64,000 nucleotides of DNA. Source: Scilla litardierei (lineage: Eukaryota > Streptophyta > Magnoliopsida > Asparagales > Asparagaceae). The stretch is taken from positions 148,808,597 through 148,872,596 of the forward strand of contig CM061132.1 of assembly GCA_030789695.1 (NCBI GenBank). The letters run 5' to 3'. A model generated the notes under the pieces. That model had not been told where the DNA came from and made no database searches. It saw only the letters and a list, made by a program, of their open reading frames with translations. A program made the translations under genes and the position numbers. Of this stretch, positions 58,001 to 63,551 are shown in pieces. Within the stretch, counting starts at the first letter, position 1. Every line of letters begins with the position of its first letter.

Positions 58001-58590
58001 GTTACTCCGTCCCCAAAAAATCACAGTGTCTTCAAGGTGGTGCATGAAATGCATGGGCCATCCGCTCCAAGTGGGTTACCTGCCTCTTCCTGAGTCAAAG
58101 GAACAAGATTGGTCTTTATCGCATTTGACACGTCTCTTGAAAGGGTCGCCACTTTCCTGAGAACATCTCTTGAAAACCCTATGATTTTCTAGGGTTTTTA
58201 TGTAGATTGTAACTTTATTGAAGATAAACTGAAATAAGGGGGAATACAAGATAAACGTTGAGACCTTTCGAGAGGATCTCGCTCTTCCAAGCCGATAAGA
58301 AATTTGAGGATGCATGCCTTTTTGTGATGGTTGTTCCCTCGTCATCCATCGAAGGTTTTCAAATCAGATAAAATTGTAATGGTGTAATCTGAACGTTCTA
58401 AATTCGTTAGCAGTTTTTTTTCATTGGAATTTGAAATTCCTAAAAAGTTGTCTTGAGTTTGTAATTCTATATGCTCGTAATGTTAGTTGTGTGAATTGTT
58501 CATGCTCTTTTTATTATTGTTTTCAGCTATACGACATTAGATCGATGAAAGAGCTGGAATCATTTCGTGGACACCGGAAGGATGTGACTG
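17748..58590 (+). CDS. FY: FY / WDR33-type 3'-end processing factor, exons 1-12 (3' end outside window)
   Basis: Join of 12 exons: 17748-17874, 19040-19131, 32668-32736, 33016-33120, 41474-41569, 41663-41745, 41830-41901, 41976-42073, 56357-56416, 56501-56561, 56637-56724, 58527-58590. The 1015 nt are open throughout (338 residues plus one base), with GT-AG at every junction. The protein matches plant FY: GAKRMRK followed by [14 protein letters not shown], then WQRDTRDRT, then WD40 repeats ([43 protein letters not shown]). FY is the plant WDR33 subunit of CPSF in nuclear pre-mRNA cleavage and polyadenylation. In Arabidopsis it acts with FCA in flowering control through its C-terminal proline-rich tail. 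The last WD repeats and that tail are beyond the window. ATG 17748 or the adjacent ATG 17751 is the start. Confidence 0.95.
19040..19131 (+). CDS. FY: FY exon 2
   Basis: Residues ~43-73, containing [20 protein letters not shown], the highly conserved segment before the beta-propeller. Acceptor AACCACAG, donor CAG-GTGACC. Confidence 0.95.
19598..19729. repeat. ACATACATG-type microsatellite
   Basis: Alternating purine-pyrimidine CATACATG repeats directly left of the element at 19730. Similar sequence continues right of the element (25782-25900), so the retroelement inserted into a pre-existing microsatellite, which obscures the target-site duplication. Confidence 0.7.
20856..22757 (+). pseudogene. 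gag: Gag of the nested gag-only element, frameshifted
   Basis: ATG 20856 opens a coiled-coil-like N-terminus ([17 protein letters not shown]) followed by an acidic patch, then a GC-rich Gly/Pro/Arg linker (21250-21600). The capsid-like part ([20 protein letters not shown], ~21976-22050) is in another frame. [17 protein letters not shown] lies near 22260-22315. The zinc knuckle [14 protein letters not shown] is at ~22629-22670. At least two frameshifts and a stop split it. Confidence 0.8.
21240..21600 (+). repeat. GC-rich GGCCNGCAGGG-type repeat in the gag linker
   Basis: Variations of CCTGCCGG, GGCAGGG and CCGGCAGGG recur through ~350 bp of very high GC content inside an otherwise AT-rich region. 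It occupies the linker between the gag N-terminus and the capsid-like part. Similar GC-rich linkers occur at 24690-24900, 29770-29990, 47810-47930 and 62040-62480 in sister elements. Confidence 0.7.
23201..24029. mobile_element. Non-autonomous hAT-like DNA transposon with 8-bp TSD
   Basis: Ends CAGGGGCGGACCCA (left) and, reverse complemented on the right, CAAGGGCGGAGCCAG form short terminal inverted repeats. The 8-bp target duplication TGCACGGA is present at 23193-23200 and 24030-24037. An 8-bp duplication with this terminus is characteristic of hAT. 829 bp with no transposase; contains a CATA microsatellite near 23265-23295. It sits in the gag remnant of the minus-strand element, dating it after that insertion. 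Confidence 0.9.
24050..25350 (-). pseudogene. Degenerate gag of the minus-strand element (5' part)
   Basis: Minus-strand reading from about 25345 gives a coiled-coil-like N-terminus ending in an ORF with [21 protein letters not shown] low-complexity linker rich in GGCC and CTAGG follows. The ORF at 24212-24631 then carries [20 protein letters not shown] and [19 protein letters not shown], a Ty3-type capsid segment. Stops and frameshifts separate the parts. The zinc-knuckle end lies at 20312-20353, beyond the nested element. Confidence 0.7.
25785..26490 (+). repeat. Tandem repeat, three ~200-bp copies
   Basis: GCGGGATG landmarks lie at 25921, 26117 and 26322, giving periods of 196 and 205 bp. 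Each copy has a CATACATGTATTTATG block, a hairpin-forming segment (CATGTGGCAATATTACATCG followed by CCACATG), and a CCCAAAACCC-rich tail. Copies are nearly identical, so the amplification is recent. Confidence 0.9.
26513..26925 (+). repeat. Diverged, longer copy of the same repeat plus end module
   Basis: The module CTTTGTGCACGTGTTATTTC, with the hairpin GTGCACTTTGTGCAC, occurs at ~26568-26596 and ~26891-26919. Between them lies a fourth, diverged copy of the 200-bp repeat (ATTGAGGGATG at 26609). The complete unit seems to be ~325 bp, of which the tandem copies to the left lack the last part. Likely a small transposable element; family not recognised. Confidence 0.6.
26926..28753. other. Intron 2 sequence without a recognised gene
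   Basis: AT-rich. Contains a CATACATA microsatellite (26926-26990), a 30-bp direct duplication (AATACTGGTACGTATCGCTT, 27631 and 27659), and a second short duplication near 27873/27902. The segment 28160-28460 resembles the end module of the preceding repeat (GTCTCATGTGGCAAT, then GTGCCCGTGCAC). No coding sequence. Confidence 0.5.
28754..30731 (+). mobile_element. Gag-only LTR retroelement, plus strand, with GCATC TSD
   Basis: Flanked by GCATC at 28749-28753 and 30732-30736. The 3' LTR is 30303-30731 (429 bp, TGATAGATCT to CCTATCA). The 5' LTR is 28754-29421 because its last ~250 bp, including primer-binding-like sequence, are duplicated (first end at 29169). Site TGGTATAAGAGC (29424-29435), one mismatch from TGGTATCAGAGC. 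The internal region is only ~880 bp: a broken gag N-terminus, a GC-rich linker, then the stub [13 protein letters not shown] with TAA at 30300-30302 directly before the LTR. Confidence 0.9.
29446..30302 (+). pseudogene. Remnant gag plus pol C-terminal stub
   Basis: ATG 29446 is followed by a stop after six codons. In the same frame a helical segment continues ([20 protein letters not shown]) to 29746. A GCAGGCC-rich linker lies at 29770-29990. No capsid domain or zinc knuckle remains. The last codons read [17 protein letters not shown]. This copy must depend on proteins made elsewhere. Confidence 0.7.
30732..32667. other. Rest of intron 2, nothing recognised
   Basis: AT-rich intronic sequence. 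A GC-richer patch at 31195-31280 (GGTCCCAGGTGCCTCGG) and a related patch near 31620-31760 may bound an old repeat of ~550 bp. No gene. Confidence 0.4.
32668..32736 (+). CDS. FY: FY exon 3
   Basis: Residues 74-96, [20 protein letters not shown] onward. Acceptor TTTGTGCAG, donor GAT-GTAATT. It follows the 13,536-bp intron 2. Confidence 0.95.
32786..32848 (+). repeat. Poly-T/poly-G homopolymer runs next to FY exon 3
   Basis: Two consecutive T-run/G-run pairs, the second with about 23 Gs, start 50 bp after the exon 3 donor. G-runs on the coding strand could form quadruplexes; run lengths may also be sequencing-sensitive. A similar T-run/G-run lies at 41211-41238, shortly upstream of exon 5. Confidence 0.75.
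33016..33120 (+). CDS. FY: FY exon 4
   Basis: Residues 97-131, [20 protein letters not shown] onward, leading into the first propeller blade at INRVL. Acceptor GGTGCAG, donor TTG-GTGAGT. Confidence 0.95.
33121..34079. other. Start of intron 4, nothing recognised
   Basis: AT-rich, with CATACATG-type microsatellite near 33135-33220. No gene or mobile element ends found. Confidence 0.4.
34780..35610. repeat. Degenerate CAAGTAAGGAGGGCCAGCC tandem array
   Basis: Dozens of imperfect copies of a ~25-bp unit mixing CAAGTAAGG, AGCCAGCCGCAACC and AACCCAA. The same array recurs in the partner LTR at ~37720-38530. It is most regular at 34840-34940. Confidence 0.8.
36122..36178 (+). repeat. (GA)n microsatellite
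   Basis: About 28 GA units in the LTR near its minus-strand start. The partner LTR has only a short GA tract near 39050-39062 and another near 39238-39257. Confidence 0.95.
36299..37003 (-). other. Short interior of the minus-strand LTR pair
   Basis: 705 bp with no gag or pol domain. Contains the minus-strand motif GAGGACGAAAT by the LTR and an internal TGTAATGCCCCGCTCCCC at 36430-36447 that itself looks like a + strand chromovirus LTR start, hinting at a further rearrangement. Confidence 0.55.
37004..39275 (-). repeat. LTR (5' on the minus strand)
   Basis: Colinear with 34080-36298, including array and GGGCCGTTACA end. It has an extra G-run of ~15 at 38932-38947. Confidence 0.75.
39276..41473. 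other. Rest of intron 4: old repeats, no gene
   Basis: A ~240-bp segment (39785-40030, GATCAACATACTAATAATCA core) recurs directly at 40957-41200. Between them lies a low-complexity tract of GGGGAACTAAATTTT variants (~40240-40760). The spaced direct repeats suggest an old duplication. No coding sequence. Confidence 0.6.
40240..40760 (+). repeat. Degenerate GGGGAACTAAATTTT repeat tract
   Basis: More than twenty imperfect copies of a 15-20-bp unit built on GGAACTAAATTTT, with variable spacing. No ORF. Confidence 0.8.
41474..41569 (+). CDS. FY: FY exon 5
   Basis: Residues 132-163. Encodes most of WD repeat 1 ([17 protein letters not shown]). Acceptor GAAACAG, donor CAG-GTTCTG. It follows the 8353-bp intron 4. 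Confidence 0.95.
41663..41745 (+). CDS. FY: FY exon 6
   Basis: Residues 164-191, WD repeat 2 ([16 protein letters not shown]). Ends in phase 2 at ATTAA-GTATGC. Introns 5-7 are only 93, 84 and 74 bp. Confidence 0.95.
41830..41901 (+). CDS. FY: FY exon 7
   Basis: Residues ~191-215: end of WD2 ([14 protein letters not shown]) and start of WD3 (AHKESVRDL). Acceptor TTGCATAG, donor AG-GTACAT. Confidence 0.95.
41976..42073 (+). CDS. FY: FY exon 8
   Basis: Residues ~215-247, WD repeat 3 ([15 protein letters not shown]). Acceptor TTCAACAG, donor CCG-GTAATT. The 14,283-bp intron 8 follows. Confidence 0.95.
43051..43233 (+). pseudogene. Captured coding-like fragment, unrecognised
   Basis: An ORF of 60 codons with codon-like composition ([20 protein letters not shown], then [20 protein letters not shown]) lies within the hAT-like element; the frame is open further upstream to ~42960. 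I do not recognise the family. It may be an exon fragment picked up by the transposon. Confidence 0.3.
43233..43275 (+). promoter_or_regulatory. snRNA-type promoter motif: USE plus TATA
   Basis: GTCCCACATCG at 43233-43243 is an exact match to the plant snRNA upstream sequence element RTCCCACATCG. A TATA-like TTTAAATA starts at 43268, 24 bp after it, the spacing of Pol III-type plant snRNA genes. No known snRNA, 7SL or U6 sequence follows, so it may be a promoter relic or serve an unrecognised transcript. Confidence 0.45.
43479..45250. other. Intron 8 sequence, nothing recognised
   Basis: AT-rich with no gene and no clear repeat ends. Confidence 0.4.
45890..46520 (-). pseudogene. Gag-like remnant with Pro/Glu-rich tail
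   Basis: Minus strand, ~46490 to 46390: [15 protein letters not shown] followed by [16 protein letters not shown] resembles the capsid signature of plant Ty3-type gag (W-E-x-x-x-E-x-F-F, then K-x-x-x-A-x-x-K-L-x-G). Further on (~46160-45900) the frame encodes Pro/Glu repeats such as SEPEPRFES. Several stops. No zinc knuckle seen. Confidence 0.45.
46908..49632. repeat. Long inverted repeat (foldback), left arm split by a nested element
   Basis: Left arm 46908-46987 plus 48727-~49100; right arm ~49195-49632 in reverse complement; loop ~100 bp. Matching blocks include AAATTTTCTTCCAATTTTTC, CCACTAAAACCC and GATTGCCTACAA. Both strands therefore encode look-alike short frames ([11 protein letters not shown] and [11 protein letters not shown]). 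Arms are similar but diverged. The element at 46988-48726 inserted into the left arm. Confidence 0.85.
46988..48726 (-). mobile_element. Nested minus-strand LTR element with pol-stub
   Basis: LTRs 46988-47452 (465 bp) and 48256-48726 (471 bp) start TGATGCRATCC and end CCTAACA. Flanks AATTC and AACTC give a 4/5 target-site duplication. The interior is 803 bp: degraded gag N-terminus near 48000-48250 (minus), a GC-rich linker at ~47810-47930, then on the minus strand [13 protein letters not shown] next to the 3' LTR, the family's pol-end stub. The primer-binding site is degraded. Confidence 0.8.
49841..49893 (-). promoter_or_regulatory. USE-like plus TATA in the LTR, Pol II snRNA-type spacing
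   Basis: On the minus strand GTCCCACATTG (complement 49883-49893) differs by one base from the plant snRNA element RTCCCACATCG. It is followed after 34 bp by TATATAAG (complement 49841-49848). The partner LTR has GTCCAACATTG and TATATAAGG at 32 bp. 33-34 bp is the known Pol II snRNA spacing in plants. In this LTR it would sit at the core promoter. Confidence 0.5.
50168..52607 (+). repeat. Left LTR of the inverted pair
   Basis: 2440 bp. Near its end (~52281-52345) it encodes [15 protein letters not shown], an acidic segment in the place of the acidic ORFs of the other chromovirus LTRs. A 91-codon ORF at 50736-51011 includes [19 protein letters not shown]; its counterpart is kept in the other arm. 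Confidence 0.85.
50736..51011 (+). CDS. ORF inside the left inverted LTR (unknown product)
   Basis: 91 codons; core [19 protein letters not shown], then [20 protein letters not shown]. The right arm has the matching minus-strand ORF 54229-54543 with the same frame despite many substitutions. I do not recognise the family. It could be a coding fragment carried by the LTR. Start choice is uncertain; the shared part begins at MMYLS (~50781). Confidence 0.3.
   Translation: MDFFKFVDFFYLVSAMMYLSTGRGGEPRCSPLSLKKITDGVSPLVETYRTHIPSLFAGCLGDSTLFAEAVGLHLAHCELQNIRMTENGHHD
54229..54543 (-). CDS. ORF inside the right inverted LTR (unknown product)
   Basis: 104 codons on the minus strand: [19 protein letters not shown] onward, ending [10 protein letters not shown]. 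The left-arm homologue has a stop after GHHD and then continues to the same [10 protein letters not shown] end. Unknown function; probably a remnant. Confidence 0.3.
   Translation of the reverse strand: MMYLSTERGGEPRCSPLSLEKIINGLSSLAETHRTHFPSLHAGCLSDFTLFTETVGLHLARCKLQNLRMTKNGHHDQNPRDFSIIISVGTFQSQIIIFATLDAW
54964..55049 (+). repeat. (GA)n microsatellite
   Basis: About 43 GA units inside the right inverted LTR. It spawns Arg-Glu or Ser-Leu repeat ORFs that are not genes. Confidence 0.95.
55235..56356. other. End of intron 8, nothing recognised
   Basis: AT-rich intron with a 28-bp direct duplication (AAGTTGGTCTTGGATATG core, ~55281 and ~55313). No gene. Confidence 0.4.
56357..56416 (+). CDS. 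FY: FY exon 9
   Basis: Residues ~248-267, start of WD repeat 4 ([20 protein letters not shown]). Acceptor CTCAGACAG, donor CAG-GTGCAT. Confidence 0.95.
56501..56561 (+). CDS. FY: FY exon 10
   Basis: Residues ~268-288, end of WD repeat 4 ([20 protein letters not shown]). Acceptor TTCCTGGCAG, donor ATT-GTGAGT. Confidence 0.95.
56637..56724 (+). CDS. FY: FY exon 11
   Basis: Residues ~288-317, WD repeat 5 ([20 protein letters not shown]). Acceptor GTTGGCAG, donor AAG-GTAGTT. Confidence 0.95.
57376..58290 (-). mobile_element. Rearranged LTR element related to the 28754-30731 element
   Basis: A whole LTR at 57376-57837 (TGATAGGATTTT to AGATCTATCA) is the reverse-complement match of the LTR type at 30303-30731. 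It contains a ~62-bp internal tandem duplication (57548-57670). Next to it the minus strand reads [12 protein letters not shown] (57838-57878). The LTR edge plus stub is then repeated at ~57950-58070, followed by a truncated second LTR piece to ~58290. No gag remains. Lies in FY intron 11. Confidence 0.75.
58527..58590 (+). CDS. FY: FY exon 12
   Basis: Residues 318-338: end of WD5 ([13 protein letters not shown]) and first strand of WD6 (RGHRKDVT). Donor ACTG-GTTAGT. No continuation (SLAWHP-type) was found in 58591-64000, so intron 12 exceeds 5.4 kb. Confidence 0.95.
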
Positions 58591-61248
58591 GTTAGTAGAA
58601 GTTATTCTTATCTATTCTCTTTCTTTCATTCCTCTCGTAGTCCATATGGTTATTTTTTCTTTGATCTAGCTATATATTTGTGTAAAGACATATTTATGAA
58701 AAGTTGAAAACCTATAGCATCAACGATTGAATTATATGAATATTGAAACCTGTTTCTTTATTATCTTTTATAACGTATCTGTATGTTTTTGAACTTCAAG
58801 CATATGGTAACCCATCTTTTTTTTCCATTCCTTGAAGGTGAAAACACACACAGCATATTCTACCATTTGTATTTCCTAATGTAATATGGAGTAAATACTA
58901 AATGCAACCAACCTCTGTCTATTCATCTTTAGTAGTGGAAACGGAACTGTTCAGAAATGCGATTGTATGTTTGAGTTAGAATCTACTAGGAACCAGATGT
59001 CAATGTCGGTGCAGAATTCTTGGTGATTTTTATAAACGCTATGGCATTATTTGGGTTCAACTTCGTGACGATTTTCTAAATTGATGCTATTAGATAGCTA
59101 CTGCCAGGTTGTTGTGATACATCAATATGAAGGGTATATTTATCTGCAACTTGGAATTTTGTGGAATTTACAGAATTGACTAGGTATATCGAATCCAGGA
59201 AATAATTTCTACTAACATTAGAACTTTTTTGTGCGGGAGAGAGATCAGAGGGATGATACAGACAGAACTATTCTTTACTAGGATAAACTGAACCATTATT
59301 TACCAAAGCAGGGCTTGAAACTTGAGTGTTGATGCTTGTCTATGAATGTATCTGGGCAAGCCTTACAGGGATTTCTGGATTCAGAAAAAAATCACATTGT
59401 ATTTCTGTCGGAGAAAAACTATGTTGAAGGGGGGCTGGTTGCTCCGTTATATGCATGCTAATGGGGCAAGTGCAGTGGCACTTTGATACCATTGTTAATT
59501 GTGTACCAGTGATTGGTTGAGAGAAACTTGCATGGTTGGCAGGGTAGGGTTTCCTATCCACCAATCGTCCTTCCAGGCGTGGTGGAACCATGGAACCCCT
59601 TCTCTTTTCGACCAAGCGAGAAAACATCGGTTGCGATAAACAAATCAACACAATATAATATGAACTTGGACTACTTTTCCTGTTTTCTCATATTGTAAAA
59701 GACCCTTTTCGCTTATTGATTCCATAACAGTGAGACATCCACTTCTGACTTTGTGACAGACTGACAGGTGATCTAATGTTTTGGAGCCCCACTGAGCTCT
59801 ACTAAATTTTAGCTTGTGCTATGCACATGTATATTGATAATAATATATTTGGTCATAGATGATATCTTTATGTTTTTTGTTTTTGTCAGTAGATTATAAC
59901 TCAAACTAGAACCTATGACGTGCCATAAACTTTAACATTAGCTAGTGCCATGATGATGGTGGTGGTGAGTCTAAATCAAAGAATTGCTACTTCATTAAGT
60001 AATCTCGAATAAATAAAGCTTTCTTATAAGAAAATTAGGAATCAAATGATAAATGTAACTGTAAACTAATAATGATTTTTTAATTTGATGTTCTTTCTGA
60101 ATTAAATTAATGAATAAATCTAAGGGCTTTTCTAGTATTGATAATTCAAATTAGTATTCTTAATTATACTTTATGCTTAATTTATCTGATTTTCTAATCA
60201 ATTAAAAGGTTATACATAATTACTCAATTCTCATTAAATACCTAGGCAATGGATTTCTAAGCAAGTAAGAATTGAGAATTCATAATTAGTTTCTATCCTA
60301 ATCAAATGAGGTTGCTATCATTTTTAAGTGTATAAAATCAAAGAATGATTCCAAATTATAATTGAATTCTAAATCGATGTGTTTCCACTTTTTACAAGGC
60401 AGAAGGGTAAAAAGGGCATGCCGGGATCATGCAAACATGGAAGTTTGCAACCTATTTCAGTGTTTTATTCTTATACTATACTTATTAAACTCTATATTTC
60501 TGGATTATTGAAGTCTAGTTTCCAAACCTTTTGTTTATTGTAATCTGATTCTTAAACTATACTTATTAAACTCGAGATTTGTTGTGAGAAATATAGCCGA
60601 GGTAATCCAAGCTGTGCAAAACATCTGACTATAACCCCCCAGCATACTAGTATTAGGCAATTTGGCAAAAAAAGTGACGGGGATCCAAAAGGGTGTTTTG
60701 GTAACAGAACAGTTAAGGACCCAAAAGGGTATTTTTGGAATTTAAAAATTACAAACAAAATCCAAGCACACTCTTTTTGTAGTAGCATGGATAACTGATA
60801 AGTTGGACATTGTGACAAGGCTTCCCTGCAACTTCCACCCACTGCTTTGGGCCTTCCACCAGTGCCAAATAATTTATGTCTTCTCGGGATTTGACTTTTG
60901 TTTGTTTATAAAATTGATGTTGCATTTACAACTGGTTGCATTTAGTTGAACCTTGATAAGGATATGATAATGGTGACTGTGGGTTGGCCAGTTCCGGGCC
61001 ATAACTGAGACTATGAAAATGTAGCTGATCCTTGGTCATTCAAGTGCATATTGGTTTTCCATACCTTTTGAACTTTGTTGTTATCTTTAGTTTTGCGTAT
61101 GAAACTGGCAGGTTGCCATCATTGCCTTGTTAACAATTTTTCTGCTCTATTTTCATAAGTACTATGTTGATAATTTTTTTTATTTTTTATCCATTTGGAA
61201 GAAAAAATTATGTGGTTATTCTTGTACATGTACTTTATACAATGTGGG
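58591..61248. other. Intron 12, nothing recognised
   Basis: AT-rich sequence. I searched for the next FY exon (the rest of WD repeat 6) and did not find it. No mobile element ends identified. Confidence 0.5.
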
Positions 61249-61651
61249 TGATGCGGACGCACCACGGCCACACGCGGGGGGAGCGGCTAGAGCGGAGCCC
61301 ACGATTACTTACTTCCACAGGAGGAGACGTGGGGCGGGAATTAGTCATTTCAGGGGTATTTTGGTCTTTCCAGACCAAATTAGTAAATCCCCTTTTCTTA
61401 TATTTAGGTCTAGCCGTCATTAGGGAGGGCTTATGCTTGATTCGTCTCTGAACAATCTAGTTATCATCTTGATGTTGTTTAGGCTTTTAGGCGTTCAATA
61501 AAAACTGGGAGATTGATTCGTCTCGAAGAATCCTTATCAATTTCATTGCTCTCTCGTTGTTTTTTCCACTATTTTACATTTTTCCACCTTAAAATCGCTG
61601 TTTTAATCATTTATTCGCTGATTTGATCCAAACGGCAAGCGATTCGTATCA
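61249..61651 (+). repeat. Probable 5' LTR
   Basis: About 403 bp, with TATA-like CTTATATTTAGG near 61397. The right edge is fixed by the primer-binding site. The left edge is a best guess because the partner LTR is outside the window. Confidence 0.65.
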
Positions 61652-61654
61652 AAT

Positions 61655-61666
61655 TGGTATCAGAGC
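61655..61666 (+). promoter_or_regulatory. Primer-binding site for initiator tRNA-Met
   Basis: TGGTATCAGAGC, exact, three bases after the LTR end. The same site is at 20832-20843 (+) and as complement at 25357-25368. Confidence 0.9.
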
Positions 61667-61677
61667 GGTGAGATCTA

Positions 61678-63550
61678 ATGACGGGAGAGACAAGAAGCGG
61701 CGTGACGGAAGAACGGCTTCAAGGGGTTCGTGAAGAAATCAACCGCGAGATGGAGGAATTGAAGAAAGCCATGGACGATGATATTCAATCATTGAAGACG
61801 GCCATGTAGATCTCCAACAAGGATCACGCCTATACGCAAAAGGACATCCAAGTCGAACTCAAACACATGAGGATCGAGGCGGCGAAAACGGCGAGAGAGG
61901 TTGCGCAGATCCCGACGATGATGACAATGCTCCAGACCATCTCGGCAGCTATCGGAGGAGATCGAGGCAAAAACCTGGAAGGGTTTGTCGTCGAAACGGC
62001 GGCTACCAACCCTCCAAACCAAGGCGACTGCTGGCCAAACCCTCTAGGGTTTGCGGGGGAAAGCAGCGGGGCCCACCAGGCCCTCGCAGCAAGCACGGCA
62101 GGCCCAACTGGGCCTGCCGGAAGTGCGACAGGCCCAACTGGGCCTGCCGAGAGCTCGACAGGCCCAGCGGGGCCTGGGGGGGCTCGACGGGCAATTTCGC
62201 CCCCCACGGCGGCGACACCCCCTGGCGGGGGTGTCGGGAGGACGGCGCCCCCGATCGGGGGCGCAGGAGGCGGGGCGCCCTCGCTGGGGGGCGCGGGAGG
62301 CTGGGTGGGCCCCTTTTTGGGGTGCGGCAGCCCCGGTAGGACCTCGGGGTGGCGCCACAGCCTGGGCCACCCCTCCTGAGGACCCGGCGACGCGTTTTGG
62401 AGGCCCGGCGAGACCACTGAGGCCTTTTGGGGGCGTGGCGGGGTTTGTTCAACCCCCAGGAGCGACGACGAGACCCGACGGAGGAAGAGGGGCGCCCGGG
62501 ATGACGATTGGGGCTCCTGCGGCCCAATTTTGGGGCCCAGGGGGCCATCTGGAGGGCCGGACATCGCCCGTTCAGCAGCACGGAGGGGCTAGAGAGCCCG
62601 TTTTTGCGCAGCCACCACGACCACTGGAGTGTTTGGGGAACCACATCCCTGAGGGGGATATGGAGAGACCTTAGTGGCCTGATGAGCTGTACGAGGGAGG
62701 CGACGGAGGCCCCGGAGGGGGGGGGGGGGGGGCAAGGGGGCGTGATGGTGCTTGGAGGCGGCCGTGGGGGGGGTATGGAGGACAATATGGAGACATAAAC
62801 GTGGATCGTTTGCTGAAAGAGCTGAAGATGCCGACGTTTGATGGTACCGATCCTGACGGCTGGGTCTACAGAGCGGAGCGATACTTCCAGGTGATGCGGC
62901 TCACAGAGGAGGAGGTCCTGCGAGCTATTGGAATCTACTTTGAGGGCAAGGCCCTAGCCTGGTACAGATGGAAGACAGCCCGCTCCCCCTTTCGTACTTG
63001 GGAGGAGCTTTCTTCATACCTCCTCGATAGGTTCCCGGAGAAGTCCGGAGGGGACTTCTATGAGCAGCTTTCAGCACTGCGGCAGGAGGGGACGGTTCGA
63101 GACTTCGTGGAGAGGTTCGAGATGTTGGCCAGCAGGCTAGGGGGGGTGTCCGATCAGGTGTTGATTGGGAGTTTCATGAGGGGACTGAAGCCCTCGATAC
63201 GGGCGGAGCTTCGGATGCAGAGACCCAACGACTTGGAGGATGTCCTTCGCCTGGCCCATATGGCGGAAGAGAAGCACACTGAGGAGAGGTGCCTGAGGGG
63301 AACTTGGGGTACTCAGGGTCAGCGCAGTCTGACAGCGTCGGTCCCTCCACGCCCAGCAGCAGGAGCACCAGCGGAGCCTAGAGGAGAGGTCCGACCAGGA
63401 GTGGTACCCGGCAGACGGCTGACGGAGGCAGACATGCGGGCGAGGCGTGCAGCAGGATTATGCTTCTTATGCGATGAGAAGTTCAGCCCCGGTCACCGAT
63501 GTGCGAGCAAGTTGCTGCAGATCGTGATCGTCCCCGACGAGGAGGACTGA
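61678..63550 (+). pseudogene. gag: Gag of the truncated gypsy element, interrupted
   Basis: ATG 61678; in-frame TAG at 61807-61809; the same frame then continues with a helical N-terminus to a TGA ending at 62379. A GC-rich Gly/Pro/Ala linker spans 62040-62780. The capsid-like domain reads in another frame (62801-63300: LKMPTFDGTDPDGWVYRAER, YFEGKALAWYRWK). The zinc knuckle CFLCDEKFSPGHRC is at ~63461-63502. Ends TGA 63548-63550. Confidence 0.8.
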
Positions 63551-63551
63551 G

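Noticed and set aside
58591..61248. Searched for the next FY exon, including frames near 59760 (GDLMFWSP-like)
   Set aside because: No match to the conserved continuation of WD repeat 6, and acceptor/donor context does not fit.
62003..62785. Long opposing ORFs (up to 260 codons), Pro/Arg/Ala-rich, in both strands
   Set aside because: Shadow frames of the GC-rich gag linker; GC-rich repeats rarely contain stops.
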